A stretch of DNA of 16,252 nucleotides from Actinomycetes bacterium (GCA_021785095.1 JAJYGM010000441.1:1-16252); one strand, 5' to 3'. Shown: positions 1 through 6,690, counted from the first letter of the stretch. Numbers and translations are program-made. Notes: a model not told the origin generated them from the letters alone.

Positions 1-263
1 GCCAACGCCCTCTCCACGAGATTCGGCCCTGGACCGGTCGGCACCTCTGCGAGCTCGGCCTCCGGCGCAGTGCCGGGAAGGCCGATCCATCGGATCTCGT
101 CGCGGACCGAGAAGCCGTCGAGACCCTCGTCTACGTACAGGTGGTCGGCGAGGTCGAGGCTCACCATCTCGGCGTCTATCAGGTGATATCCGTCTTCGCG
201 GCGGCCGACGACCCGCAGCGAGGTCGTCAACTTCGCGTTGGCGGTGAGGAGGGTCGTGGTCAC
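1..263 (-). CDS. ispE: 4-diphosphocytidyl-2-C-methyl-D-erythritol kinase (IspE), N-terminal part, cut by window edge
   Basis: Only the first 87 codons are in the window. IspE is a GHMP-family kinase of the cytoplasmic MEP isoprenoid pathway. It phosphorylates the 2-hydroxyl of CDP-methylerythritol with ATP. The visible sequence has the family's opening pattern: a short strand, then AKLTTSLRVVGRREDGYHLI at about residues 8-27, matching the usual AKxNxxLxVxGxRxDGYHxL substrate-binding segment. The usual asparagine after AKL/AKI appears as threonine here, a mild deviation. The ATP-binding glycine-rich loop lies outside the window. The start is the GTG at 263-261, which overlaps the ksgA stop in a GTGA junction, so it is the last visible gene of the operon and probably translationally coupled. 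Placement directly after ksgA is normal for actinobacteria and supports the call. Confidence 0.85.
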   Translation of the reverse strand, partial: MTTTLLTANAKLTTSLRVVGRREDGYHLIDAEMVSLDLADHLYVDEGLDGFSVRDEIRWIGLPGTAPEAELAEVPTGPGPNLVERAL

Positions 264-1129
264 GACGCCTCGCTCTCCGTCGCACGCCTGGCTTCGGCGA
301 GCTGCCCCCACTGCTCCACGCCGAGCTCTTCGGGACGGCACGACGAGTCGATCCCGGCGCGGGCGAAGGCGGGCTCGCTCACGACAGCCGCCAACGTCCG
401 CCGGAGCATCTTGCGCCGCTGCCCGAACGCCGCCCTCACGAGCGCATCGACCTCCTCATAGCCGGCAGTCTGCAACGGCACGGCTGGCGAGGACCGGCGT
501 GCGATGTCGACGACGACGGACTCGACCTTCGGCCGCGGCACGAACACGCTCGGAGGCACCCGCATCACCGTCCGAGCCGTGGCGAAGTACGCCAGCCGGA
601 CCGACACAGCGCCGTAGGGAGGGGTGCGGGGGGCCGCAGCAAGCCGCTCCCCCACCTCCCGTTGGACCATGACGACCATCTGTTTGACGGCGGGCTGGCG
701 CTCGAGCAGCTGGAGGACGAGCGGCGTGGCGATGTTGTAGGGAAGGTTCGACACGAGGGTCCAGGTGTCGGCATCGCCGAGGATGCCGGCGAGATCGACC
801 CTCATGGCGTCGGCATGGACGACGTCGACGGTGAGCCCCTCCGTCACCTCCGCGAGCGCGGCGAGGAGGTGCCGGTCGAGCTCCACGGCTACCACGTGAG
901 CGCCGGCGCCGGCCAGCGCCACCGTCAGCGATCCCACGCCTGGGCCGATCTCGAGAACGTGGTCACCGGGCCCGACTCCGGCCAGGCGGACGATCCGCTC
1001 CGCCACGTTCGGGTCAATGAGGAAGTTCTGACCGAGTGCCCGGGACGGCTCTATGCCGTGACGCTCGAGGAGAGCAAGGATCTCGGCCCGGCCCGGCGGT
1101 CGACGGAGTCCGTGCGGATACGGCGCCAC
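260..1129 (-). CDS. ksgA: 16S rRNA (adenine1518-N6/adenine1519-N6)-dimethyltransferase
   Basis: KsgA (RsmA) dimethylates two adjacent adenines in helix 45 of 16S rRNA late in 30S assembly, using S-adenosylmethionine. Counting from the GTG at 1129 (289 aa) it shows the N-terminal GQNFL segment (33-37), the SAM-binding loop EIGPGVG (60-66), an acidic E-x-D after the second strand (83-85) and the catalytic NLPY motif (128-131). The C-terminal small helical domain is present, so the gene is full length. The start is uncertain. The GTG at 1129 lies 16 bp after the tatD stop and gives a family-like N-terminus, but it has no well-spaced Shine-Dalgarno. In-frame ATGs at 1180 and 1207 would overlap the end of tatD and add 17 or 26 residues rich in Arg and Pro. 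The gene lies between tatD and ispE in one operon. Confidence 0.93.
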   Translation of the reverse strand: MAPYPHGLRRPPGRAEILALLERHGIEPSRALGQNFLIDPNVAERIVRLAGVGPGDHVLEIGPGVGSLTVALAGAGAHVVAVELDRHLLAALAEVTEGLTVDVVHADAMRVDLAGILGDADTWTLVSNLPYNIATPLVLQLLERQPAVKQMVVMVQREVGERLAAAPRTPPYGAVSVRLAYFATARTVMRVPPSVFVPRPKVESVVVDIARRSSPAVPLQTAGYEEVDALVRAAFGQRRKMLRRTLAAVVSEPAFARAGIDSSCRPEELGVEQWGQLAEARRATESEAS

Positions 1130-1145
1130 CTCCGGCGCTGACCGC

Positions 1146-2186
1146 TCAGGCGCCGGCGAGCCCGAACGCGGCCGTGGCATTCGCCCAGGTGACCTGTGCC
1201 ATCTCATCGCGGCTCACGTCCCGGACCTTCGCGATCGCCTCCCCGACGAGCGTCACGTACGCCGGCTCGTTCGGGCGCCCGCGGTGGGGCACGGGAGTGA
1301 GGTAGGGGGAGTCCGTCTCGACGAGGATGCGGTCGGGCGGGCAGAGCTTGGCAGCCTCCCGCACGTCGGCGGCGTTGCTGAAGGTGACGATGCCCGAGAA
1401 GGACAGGTACGCGCCCGTGGCGAGGCACCGCTCGGCCTCCGCAGGACCACCGGTGAAGCAGTGGAAGATCGTGCGCGCAGGCACACCCTCCGCATCGAGG
1501 ATCGCCAAGGTGTCGTCGAATGCGTCGCGCGTGTGGACCACGAGGGTGAGGCCGCGCTCGTTCGCGAGGCTCACCTGCGCCGCGAACACCTTCCGCTGTT
1601 CGGTTCGAGGGGAGTGGTCGTAGTGGTAGTCGAGACCGCACTCGCCAATCGCCACGACTCGTCCCGCCTCCGGCGAGCCGGTCTCCAGGCCGTCGAGCAC
1701 CGCCAGGACGTCGTCGAGCCCGTCCCTCGCGTCGTGCGGGTGGAGGCCGACGGTGGCGTAGACGTCGACGTCGAGCGCGCCCGAGCGCGTGTGGCACAGT
1801 GCCGCCGCGATCGCGCGCTGCGAGCTCGGACCATCCGTGCCAATGCAGACCATTCGGCGGACGCCTGCCGCCACGGCCCGCTCGACGAGCTCGGCCGCGT
1901 CGCTCTCGTCCGGCGAGTACTGGAGGTGGCAGTGGCTGTCCGTCCAGCCCGTGAGCTTGGCGAGAGTCGAGTCGCGGGCGTGACGCTCGGCCGCGAGCCG
2001 CTCGGCGAGCGCGCGCTCCCGCTCACGCTGGATCTCCTCGGCAACGCGCTCGCGCCGGCTCCGCGCCTCCGGGTCGTTCGGCTCCTCGGACGCGCTGTCA
2101 CCTCGCTCACCGCTCTGCTCCTGTTCGGACGGGGGTCCGTCGTCGCCGCGACGCCCCCGCCCGAAGAAACGACCGAGACCGCTCAC
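1146..2186 (-). CDS. tatD: TatD-family metal-dependent hydrolase with a charged N-terminal extension
   Basis: TatD proteins are TIM-barrel metal-dependent hydrolases of the amidohydrolase superfamily with DNase activity, implicated in DNA repair and fragmentation. From the GTG at 2186 the protein has 346 residues. The metal ligands are visible: H85 and H87 (HCH), E182 in GECGLDY, H218 in VVHTRD, H242 in FHCFTG and D292 in ETDSPYL. The catalytic domain begins only around residue 80. Ahead of it lies a hydrophilic tail, acidic at about 15-40 and then rich in Arg/Glu at 41-72 with helix or coiled-coil character, which ordinary TatD proteins of about 260 residues lack. The start is fixed by the GTGA overlap with the metG stop at 2183-2186. 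An upstream in-frame extension to 2492 is just the metG antiframe and is not used. Its cellular role is less certain than its fold. Confidence 0.92.
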   Translation of the reverse strand: MSGLGRFFGRGRRGDDGPPSEQEQSGERGDSASEEPNDPEARSRRERVAEEIQRERERALAERLAAERHARDSTLAKLTGWTDSHCHLQYSPDESDAAELVERAVAAGVRRMVCIGTDGPSSQRAIAAALCHTRSGALDVDVYATVGLHPHDARDGLDDVLAVLDGLETGSPEAGRVVAIGECGLDYHYDHSPRTEQRKVFAAQVSLANERGLTLVVHTRDAFDDTLAILDAEGVPARTIFHCFTGGPAEAERCLATGAYLSFSGIVTFSNAADVREAAKLCPPDRILVETDSPYLTPVPHRGRPNEPAYVTLVGEAIAKVRDVSRDEMAQVTWANATAAFGLAGA

Positions 2187-3742
2187 TCGACCGACCTCCT
2201 CGGGAACAACGGCCGACCCTTCGTGACGGGCACACCACCGGGATAGCCACCCCAGTCGAGGATGCCCTCCGGCCCGGCATTGCCGGGCGCAGCGGGCGAG
2301 CCCGAACCTCCGAGCCCGAGCCGCGACCAGATCTCCTCGGCCGTGTCGGGGAGAACTGGCGACACCAACACTGCCACGATCCGGAGCACCTCGAGCGCAT
2401 CGCCGAGGACGGCGTCGGCCTCCGGACCGGGGTCGAGCTTCCAGGGAGCCACCGCCTCGAGCTCGGCGTTGGCGGCCCGGATGAGACGCCACGTCGCCTC
2501 GAGCCCCTCGTGCGGAGCAAAGCGGCCCCAGGCTTCCCGCACTTCGCCTACCACTGCGGCCGCCGTCTCAGCGAGCCGGGATGCAGACCCGTCAGGCCTT
2601 CGCTGGGGGGGCGGGCCGATTCCAGCGGCCTTCGAGCCCACGACCGTCGCCACACGGGCGAGCAGGTTCCCGAGGTTGTTGGCGAGGTCCGAGTTGTACC
2701 GCTCGATCAGCCCCTCGTAGGTGAACTCTCCGTCGTGACCGATGGCGAAGTCGCGCACGAGGTAGTAGCGGAGCGCGTCGTTCCCGACATCCTCCCCGAG
2801 CTCGACCGGGTCGACCTGGTTGAAGGCCGTCTTCCCCATCTTGCGGCCGCCGACGAGCAGGAACCCGTGCACGAGGAGGTGCGCCGGCGGGTCGATCCCT
2901 GCCGCCATGCACATCGCCGGCCACCACACGCAATGGAACCGGATGATGTCCTTGCCGAGCAGGTGGTGCACGGCTGGCCACCACTTCTCGAAGCGGTCGT
3001 GGTCCGAACCGAAGCCGATGGCCGAGATGTAATTCACGAGCGCGTCGTACCAGACGTAGAAGACGTGCTCGGGGTCCCACGGGACCGGGATCCCCCAGCT
3101 GATGGAGGTCCGGGTGATCGAGATGTCCTTGAGCCCGGAGCGGATGATGCCGAGGGCCTCATTGCGCCGTGTCTCGGGGAAGATCGCCCCGGGATGCGCG
3201 CCGTACCACTCCGAGAGCCTCTCCCCGAACTTGCTCAGGGCGAAGAACCAGTTCTCCTCGGTGAACCACTCGACCGGCTTCTCGTGCACCGGGCACCGGT
3301 TGTGATCGAGCAGGTCCTCCTCGTTGTAATAGGCCTCACAGCTCACGCAGTACCAGCCCTCGTAGGTGCCCTTGTAGAGGTGACCGTTGTCGTAGATGGC
3401 CTGCATGAACGTCTGGACGGAGCGGAAGTGCCGCTCCTCGGTCGTGCGGATGAAGTCGTCGTTGGAGAGCCCGAGCGCCTTCCACGCCTCGACGAAACGG
3501 GAGCTCGTCCGATCCACCCACTCCCTCGCACTGACGCCGTTGCTCTCGGCCGCCCGGAGGATCTTCAGCCCGTGCTCGTCCGTCCCGGTCACGAACCACG
3601 TCTCGTCACCGATCAGCCGGTGCCAGCGCGACAGCGCGTCGGCGCAGACGGTTGCATACGCCGTCCCGAGATGGGGCGCGTCGTTGACGTAGTAGATGGG
3701 GGTCGTCTGGTAGTAGCGACCGGGCACGTGCTGAGAATACAA
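2183..3742 (-). CDS. metG: Methionyl-tRNA synthetase
   Basis: MetRS charges tRNA-Met with methionine using ATP, in the cytoplasm. The 519-residue protein has the class I signature HLGT (24-27, the HIGH motif). It has a zinc-knuckle insertion with C132-x2-C135 and C150-x2-H153, a single-knuckle layout, and the catalytic loop at 301-305, which reads KMGKT where the family usually has KMSKS. The length and absence of a C-terminal tRNA-binding (EMAP-like) domain match the short actinobacterial form. The C-terminal anticodon-binding helices (about 365-480) are present. The ORF opens with TTG at 3742, 8 bp after the rsmI stop. The GTG at 3727, just before PGRYYQTTPIYY, is an equally reasonable start, and neither has a strong Shine-Dalgarno. 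The gene overlaps tatD by 4 bp. Confidence 0.96.
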   Translation of the reverse strand: MYSQHVPGRYYQTTPIYYVNDAPHLGTAYATVCADALSRWHRLIGDETWFVTGTDEHGLKILRAAESNGVSAREWVDRTSSRFVEAWKALGLSNDDFIRTTEERHFRSVQTFMQAIYDNGHLYKGTYEGWYCVSCEAYYNEEDLLDHNRCPVHEKPVEWFTEENWFFALSKFGERLSEWYGAHPGAIFPETRRNEALGIIRSGLKDISITRTSISWGIPVPWDPEHVFYVWYDALVNYISAIGFGSDHDRFEKWWPAVHHLLGKDIIRFHCVWWPAMCMAAGIDPPAHLLVHGFLLVGGRKMGKTAFNQVDPVELGEDVGNDALRYYLVRDFAIGHDGEFTYEGLIERYNSDLANNLGNLLARVATVVGSKAAGIGPPPQRRPDGSASRLAETAAAVVGEVREAWGRFAPHEGLEATWRLIRAANAELEAVAPWKLDPGPEADAVLGDALEVLRIVAVLVSPVLPDTAEEIWSRLGLGGSGSPAAPGNAGPEGILDWGGYPGGVPVTKGRPLFPRRSVE

Positions 3743-3750
3743 GGCCCCGG

Positions 3751-4626
3751 TCAGGACGCTGCTGGCCCGGACTGCGCAAGCGCGTCGTAGACCTCTCGCC
3801 GCGCGATCCCGGCCCGCTCGGCCGCCTCGGCGACGGCGTCGCGGCGGGTCAGCCCGCTCGCCATGAGACGTTCGACGGCGGCTGCGAGCTCTCCCGGGGA
3901 GACCTCAGCCGGCGCCGGAGCACGGGCGGCGTCGAGCACGAGCACGAACTCGCCTCGGGCGGAGTCCGCCGGCCACAGGCCGGCCGCGAGGGAGAGAGGG
4001 CCTCGCCAGAGTTGCTCGTGGAGTTTCGTCAGCTCGCGGCAGACGGCGACGAGCCGGTCACCCCCGCAGGCACTCGCGAGATCCGCCACGAGGGCGTCGA
4101 CACGTCCCGGCGCCTCGTAGATCACGACCGCCTGCGGCGCGGCTGCGATGGCGGCGAGCCGAGCCGTTCGCTCGGCACCCTTGCGCGGCAGAAACCCTTC
4201 GAAACACCACCGTTCCGCCGAAAGCCCCGCCACCGCCACCGCAGCCACCGCGGCCGATGGTCCGGGCACGATGCTGACCACCGCCCCGGCCTCGTGGGCG
4301 GCCGCGACGACGCGTGCGCCGGGATCGCTGATGGCCGGCGTGCCGGCGTCGGTGACGAGCGCGACGGTCAGGCCGTCCTCGAGGAGGTGGAGCACCTCCT
4401 CGGTGCGCTGGGCCTCGTTGTGGCCGTGCAGCGACAGGAGGCGCTTGGTCGTGATGCCGAGGCGGGAGAAGAGCCGGCCGGAGTGCCTCGTGTCCTCGCA
4501 GCAGACGACGTCGGCGGAGCGGAGCACGTCGGCCGCCCTCGGCGAGAGGTCCCGGACGTTGCCGATCGGCGTCGCCACCAACACGAGCCGCCCGGCCGCC
4601 GTCCCGCCCGAGGCTCCGGTGCTCAC
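3751..4626 (-). CDS. rsmI: 16S rRNA (cytidine1402-2'-O)-methyltransferase
   Basis: RsmI belongs to the tetrapyrrole-methylase (class III SAM) fold. It 2'-O-methylates C1402 in the 30S decoding centre, next to the P-site tRNA. In the 291-residue product the diagnostic motifs are VATPIGN (17-23), CEDTRH (43-48), LHGHNE (67-71), VTDAGTPAISDPG (91-103) and PGPSA (121-125). A C-terminal helical domain follows from about 225. The start is the GTG at 4626, which overlaps the stop of the DUF192 gene as GTGA. An ATG at 4665 in the same frame would run 40 bp into that gene and adds only an Arg-rich tail, so it is less likely. The metG gene follows after 8 bp. Placing rsmI and ksgA in one operon puts two decoding-centre modifications under shared control (inference). 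Confidence 0.94.
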   Translation of the reverse strand: MSTGASGGTAAGRLVLVATPIGNVRDLSPRAADVLRSADVVCCEDTRHSGRLFSRLGITTKRLLSLHGHNEAQRTEEVLHLLEDGLTVALVTDAGTPAISDPGARVVAAAHEAGAVVSIVPGPSAAVAAVAVAGLSAERWCFEGFLPRKGAERTARLAAIAAAPQAVVIYEAPGRVDALVADLASACGGDRLVAVCRELTKLHEQLWRGPLSLAAGLWPADSARGEFVLVLDAARAPAPAEVSPGELAAAVERLMASGLTRRDAVAEAAERAGIARREVYDALAQSGPAAS

Positions 4627-4952
4627 TCCTTGATCTCGAGCTGGTCGCCGACGCGCAGTCCCCATCGCTCGAACGCTCCCGCTTCGGCCGCAAGGGCGCT
4701 CCGCGCTCTCATCCTCGGCAGCGTGAACGAGTACCGCCTGAGCATCGTGACGGCGATCACCTTCCCGTCTGCGTCGAGGAACGCCACGTCCATGGCGAAG
4801 CGCATCCCGAACGAGTGCACCGCCTTCGTCCCGCGGAGCAAGATCGCCCCCTCCGTGCCTGAGCGTCCGAGGCGCCCTCGCGCACGACCGAGCAGCCCGT
4901 CGGCGATCTCGAGGCTCGCCAGCACCTGACCGTCACGCAACAGCCACGCCAT
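4623..4952 (-). CDS. DUF192 family protein
   Basis: This is a 109-residue protein of the DUF192 (PF02643) family, a small beta-rich fold without an established biochemical role. The family core is clear: a short opening strand with a leader-like GLLGRARGRLGR stretch (about 20-31), then GTKAVHSFGMRFAMDVAFLDADGKVIAV (about 41-68), in which the conserved G-M and D of the signature are kept, and a C-terminal glycine-aspartate turn (RVGDQLEI). Many DUF192 proteins are secreted, but this one has no signal peptide or membrane segment. The ATG at 4952 is preferred over the GTG at 4970 because it gives the family-like N-terminus. A TGC plus GAGAAT extended -10-like sequence at 4961-4969 on the minus strand sits a few bases ahead of it. 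It is the first gene of the six-gene operon, coupled to rsmI by a GTGA overlap. Confidence 0.85.
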   Translation of the reverse strand: MAWLLRDGQVLASLEIADGLLGRARGRLGRSGTEGAILLRGTKAVHSFGMRFAMDVAFLDADGKVIAVTMLRRYSFTLPRMRARSALAAEAGAFERWGLRVGDQLEIKE

Positions 4953-4960
4953 GACCCACG

Positions 4961-4998
4961 ATTCTCGCACCCGATGCGGCGGCTACACTGCCTGGCTC
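4961..4998. promoter_or_regulatory. Divergent promoter region between the DUF192 operon and bL37
   Basis: On the plus strand the hexamer TACACT (4984-4989) fits the TAnnnT -10 consensus. It ends 9 bases before the bL37 GTG, leaving room for only two or three untranslated bases. No good -35 is seen. On the minus strand TGC followed by GAGAAT (4969-4961) is a weak extended -10 just ahead of the DUF192 start. The two elements are about 15 bp apart, so the promoters would be back to back. This is inferred from pattern only. Confidence 0.45.
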
Positions 4999-5082
4999 GT
5001 GTCCAAACGTACGGTGAAGCGCAAGCTGCGCAAGAAGAAGAAGGCGAACCACGGCAAGAAGCCGAACTGCGGCCGCGGCTGA
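4999..5082 (+). CDS. Small basic ribosomal protein, bL37 type (27 aa)
   Basis: The GTG at 4999 opens a 27-codon reading frame closed by TGA at 5080-5082. Twelve of the 27 residues are Lys and three more are Arg: MSKRTVKRKLRKKKK, then ANHGKKPNCGRG. The ANHGK(K/R)PN ending after a run of basic residues is the signature of bL37, a tiny large-subunit ribosomal protein known from actinobacteria such as Mycobacterium. It binds rRNA in the 50S subunit and is too short for most gene callers. This copy carries a few extra C-terminal residues (CGRG) beyond the usual end. There is no Shine-Dalgarno; a -10-like TACACT ends 9 bases upstream, so the mRNA is probably nearly leaderless. The gene is divergent from the rsmI/metG/ksgA operon, a fitting location. 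Assignment rests on motif memory, not on an alignment. Confidence 0.85.
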   Translation: MSKRTVKRKLRKKKKANHGKKPNCGRG

Positions 5083-5117
5083 GCGCCCCCGCGCCTGATC
5101 GGCCGAGCACCGCCTGA

Positions 5118-5978
5118 TCACCGCCGCCAGGCCACGCCCCGCTCGTCGAGCACCTTGACGAGCACACTCGGGACGTCGGAGATGATGCCGTCCACTCCGA
5201 GGTCGAGCAGCCCTTCCATCTCGTCGCGCTCGTTGATCGTCCAGACGTGCACGGCAAGCCCGGCTGCGTGTGCCCCGGCGACGAACACGTCGTCGACGAC
5301 GGTGATCTCGCCGTAGGTGGCCGGCACCTGCAGCGCGACGTGCCGCGTCACCGACTCCGGCGCCGGCGTGCCGGCGTGCACACCGTGGAAGAACTCCGCC
5401 GTCGCCGTCGTGCCTGCCGAGGTCGGGATCTCCGGCGCGTATCGGGAGAAGGCGTCGGTTGCGGTGTCGTCGAACGACGCCACGATGACGTCCTCGGTGT
5501 GCTCGTACTCGCGCAGCAGATCCGCGAGCAGCTCCTCGTACGGCTCGACTTCGGGAGCGGTCCGCTTGATGTCGAGGTTGAGGATGGTGCCGGGGAAGTC
5601 CCGCAGGATCTCCTCGAGCGTCGCGATCCCGAAGCGATGATCCCCGGGCGCCCTGCCCCTCAGGGGGTAGCTCTCCTCGGGCCGCCCGGGCTGCGCATCC
5701 TCACCGGGTAGGAACCAGTAGGCGTTGTCGAGCTGCTGGAGCTCCGCCAGCGTCCTGTGGCAGATCTTGCCGGACGCGTTCGTCGTCCGCTCGAGGGTCG
5801 GGTCGTGACAGACGACGATCTTCCGGTCCGCCGTAGCGTGGACGTCGAGCTCGATGGCCGGCGCGCCGACCTGGACGGCTTTTTCGACGGCATACATCGT
5901 GGAGGACGGCGCCTCGTTCGCTCCCCCCTGGTGGGCGTACGCGAGGACCCTCCGCTCGAGCCAAGGACGGTCAGGCAT
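5118..5978 (-). CDS. Glycerophosphodiester phosphodiesterase family protein
   Basis: GDPD enzymes hydrolyse deacylated phospholipids to glycerol 3-phosphate and an alcohol on a TIM-barrel scaffold. The 286-residue protein has the expected catalytic set near its N-terminus: H16 in YAHQGG, E43-x-D45 in IELDVHAT, and H58-D59 in VCHDPTLERTTN. Further barrel strands follow: LNLDIKR at about 145-151, VIVASFDD at about 179-186, VHVWTIN at about 250-256 and DGIISDVPS near the end. The usual HRG triplet is HQG here, replacing the arginine that normally contacts substrate phosphate. There is no signal peptide, so it is cytoplasmic. The ATG at 5978 is preceded by TAGACA six bases upstream, compatible with a leaderless transcript. 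It converges with bL37 and diverges from the gene at 6024. The substrate cannot be read from sequence. Confidence 0.9.
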   Translation of the reverse strand: MPDRPWLERRVLAYAHQGGANEAPSSTMYAVEKAVQVGAPAIELDVHATADRKIVVCHDPTLERTTNASGKICHRTLAELQQLDNAYWFLPGEDAQPGRPEESYPLRGRAPGDHRFGIATLEEILRDFPGTILNLDIKRTAPEVEPYEELLADLLREYEHTEDVIVASFDDTATDAFSRYAPEIPTSAGTTATAEFFHGVHAGTPAPESVTRHVALQVPATYGEITVVDDVFVAGAHAAGLAVHVWTINERDEMEGLLDLGVDGIISDVPSVLVKVLDERGVAWRR

Positions 5979-6023
5979 GAGTTGTGTCTACCAGGGTTGT
6001 CGCCAGGTAGCCTCGGCGACGCC
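5979..6023. promoter_or_regulatory. Divergent promoter region between GDPD gene and the 6024 gene
   Basis: On the minus strand TAGACA (5990-5985) lies six bases before the GDPD ATG, the geometry expected for a leaderless start. On the plus strand TAGCCT (6008-6013, TAnnnT) lies ten bases before the ATG at 6024, implying a leader of three or four bases. The -35 boxes are not convincing. Neither gene has a Shine-Dalgarno, which fits. Pattern-based only. Confidence 0.4.
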
Positions 6024-6629
6024 ATGATCGACCACATCCTGCTCGACCTGATCGGCGCCATCCGGGACGCCTTCGAGGGCGCTCTCCTCGAGCAGCAGGC
6101 CGTGGAGGAGAGATTCCAGGTGGACGTCTTCCTCGGCGATCTCTCGTTCGAGACCTCCTACAGCCTGCCGGGTGAGCGCAGCCCGGCCCGAGTGCGTGCC
6201 GACCTCACCCTCGACTGGCCGACGTGGAGCCAGAGCGCCTACCGGTCCTGGTCCATCGGGGAGCCCCCGGCGGAGCCGCCGGAGCTGATCATCGAGCTCG
6301 CGTTTCGCATGCAGCGCCTGGCGGAGACGCCGGAGACACAGCGAGTCCTGGCCGTGCTGGACGAGGAAGGTCCCGAGCTCGGGCCCGAGCGCCTCGAGCG
6401 GACGGCACCCACGCTGGAACAGATCTTCGAGCGGGAGGGCGAGACCGTCAGCTCGCTCGAGATCGCCTACCAGGGAAGCGTGCGCCTCGAGGACTCGCTG
6501 CTCGAGGATCCGAGCCGCCTCGACGAGCAGATCGCGAACCTCGCGCGCTGGGTCGCCAGCGCGCTCGTGCGGCTGACGGACCTGAACCTTCCCTTCCTGC
6601 CGCCGGAAGAGGACAGCGAGCACGCCTGA
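6024..6629 (+). CDS. Conserved-looking hypothetical protein (201 aa), unrecognised
   Basis: I do not recognise this family. The ATG at 6024 gives a 201-residue acidic protein without signal peptide or membrane segment, probably soluble. The first half (about 1-75) looks like a small alpha/beta domain: an amphipathic helix (MIDHILLDLIGAIRDAFEGALLEQQAVEE), then strands FQVDVFLGDLSFETSY and ARVRADLTLDWPTWSQSAYRSW. The second half is mainly helical and Glu/Leu-rich, with a strand-like segment VSSLEIAYQGSVRLEDSLLED (about 148-168) and a helix ending LNLPFLPPEEDSEHA. It stands alone as a transcription unit, divergent from the GDPD gene and convergent with the PfkB kinase. Codon use and GC resemble the neighbours, so there is no sign of recent transfer. 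The long upstream extension of the frame to 5757 lies inside the GDPD gene and is not used. Confidence 0.75.
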   Translation: MIDHILLDLIGAIRDAFEGALLEQQAVEERFQVDVFLGDLSFETSYSLPGERSPARVRADLTLDWPTWSQSAYRSWSIGEPPAEPPELIIELAFRMQRLAETPETQRVLAVLDEEGPELGPERLERTAPTLEQIFEREGETVSSLEIAYQGSVRLEDSLLEDPSRLDEQIANLARWVASALVRLTDLNLPFLPPEEDSEHA

Positions 6630-6650
6630 GGCAACCGGGCCGGCGCCCGC

Positions 6651-6690
6651 CGCTCAGCCCAGCTCGACTCCGCTCGGCCCCGCTCAGCCC
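6651..6690. repeat. Four 10-bp imperfect tandem units at the end of the pfkB-type gene
   Basis: The units CGCTCAGCCC, AGCTCGACTC, CGCTCGGCCC and CGCTCAGCCC follow one another exactly; the first and last are identical. The array fills most of the 54-bp gap between the convergent 6024 gene and the kinase gene and runs over the kinase stop codon (6684-6686). No clear U-tailed terminator is visible in the gap. Confidence 0.6.

Noticed and set aside
1130..1207. Longer ksgA starts at ATG 1180 or 1207
   Set aside because: They overlap tatD and add an Arg/Pro-rich stretch not typical of the family; kept as alternatives in the entry rather than chosen.
2510..3790. A 426-codon plus-strand open frame opposite metG
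   Set aside because: Same shadow effect; the metG strand carries all the class I synthetase motifs.
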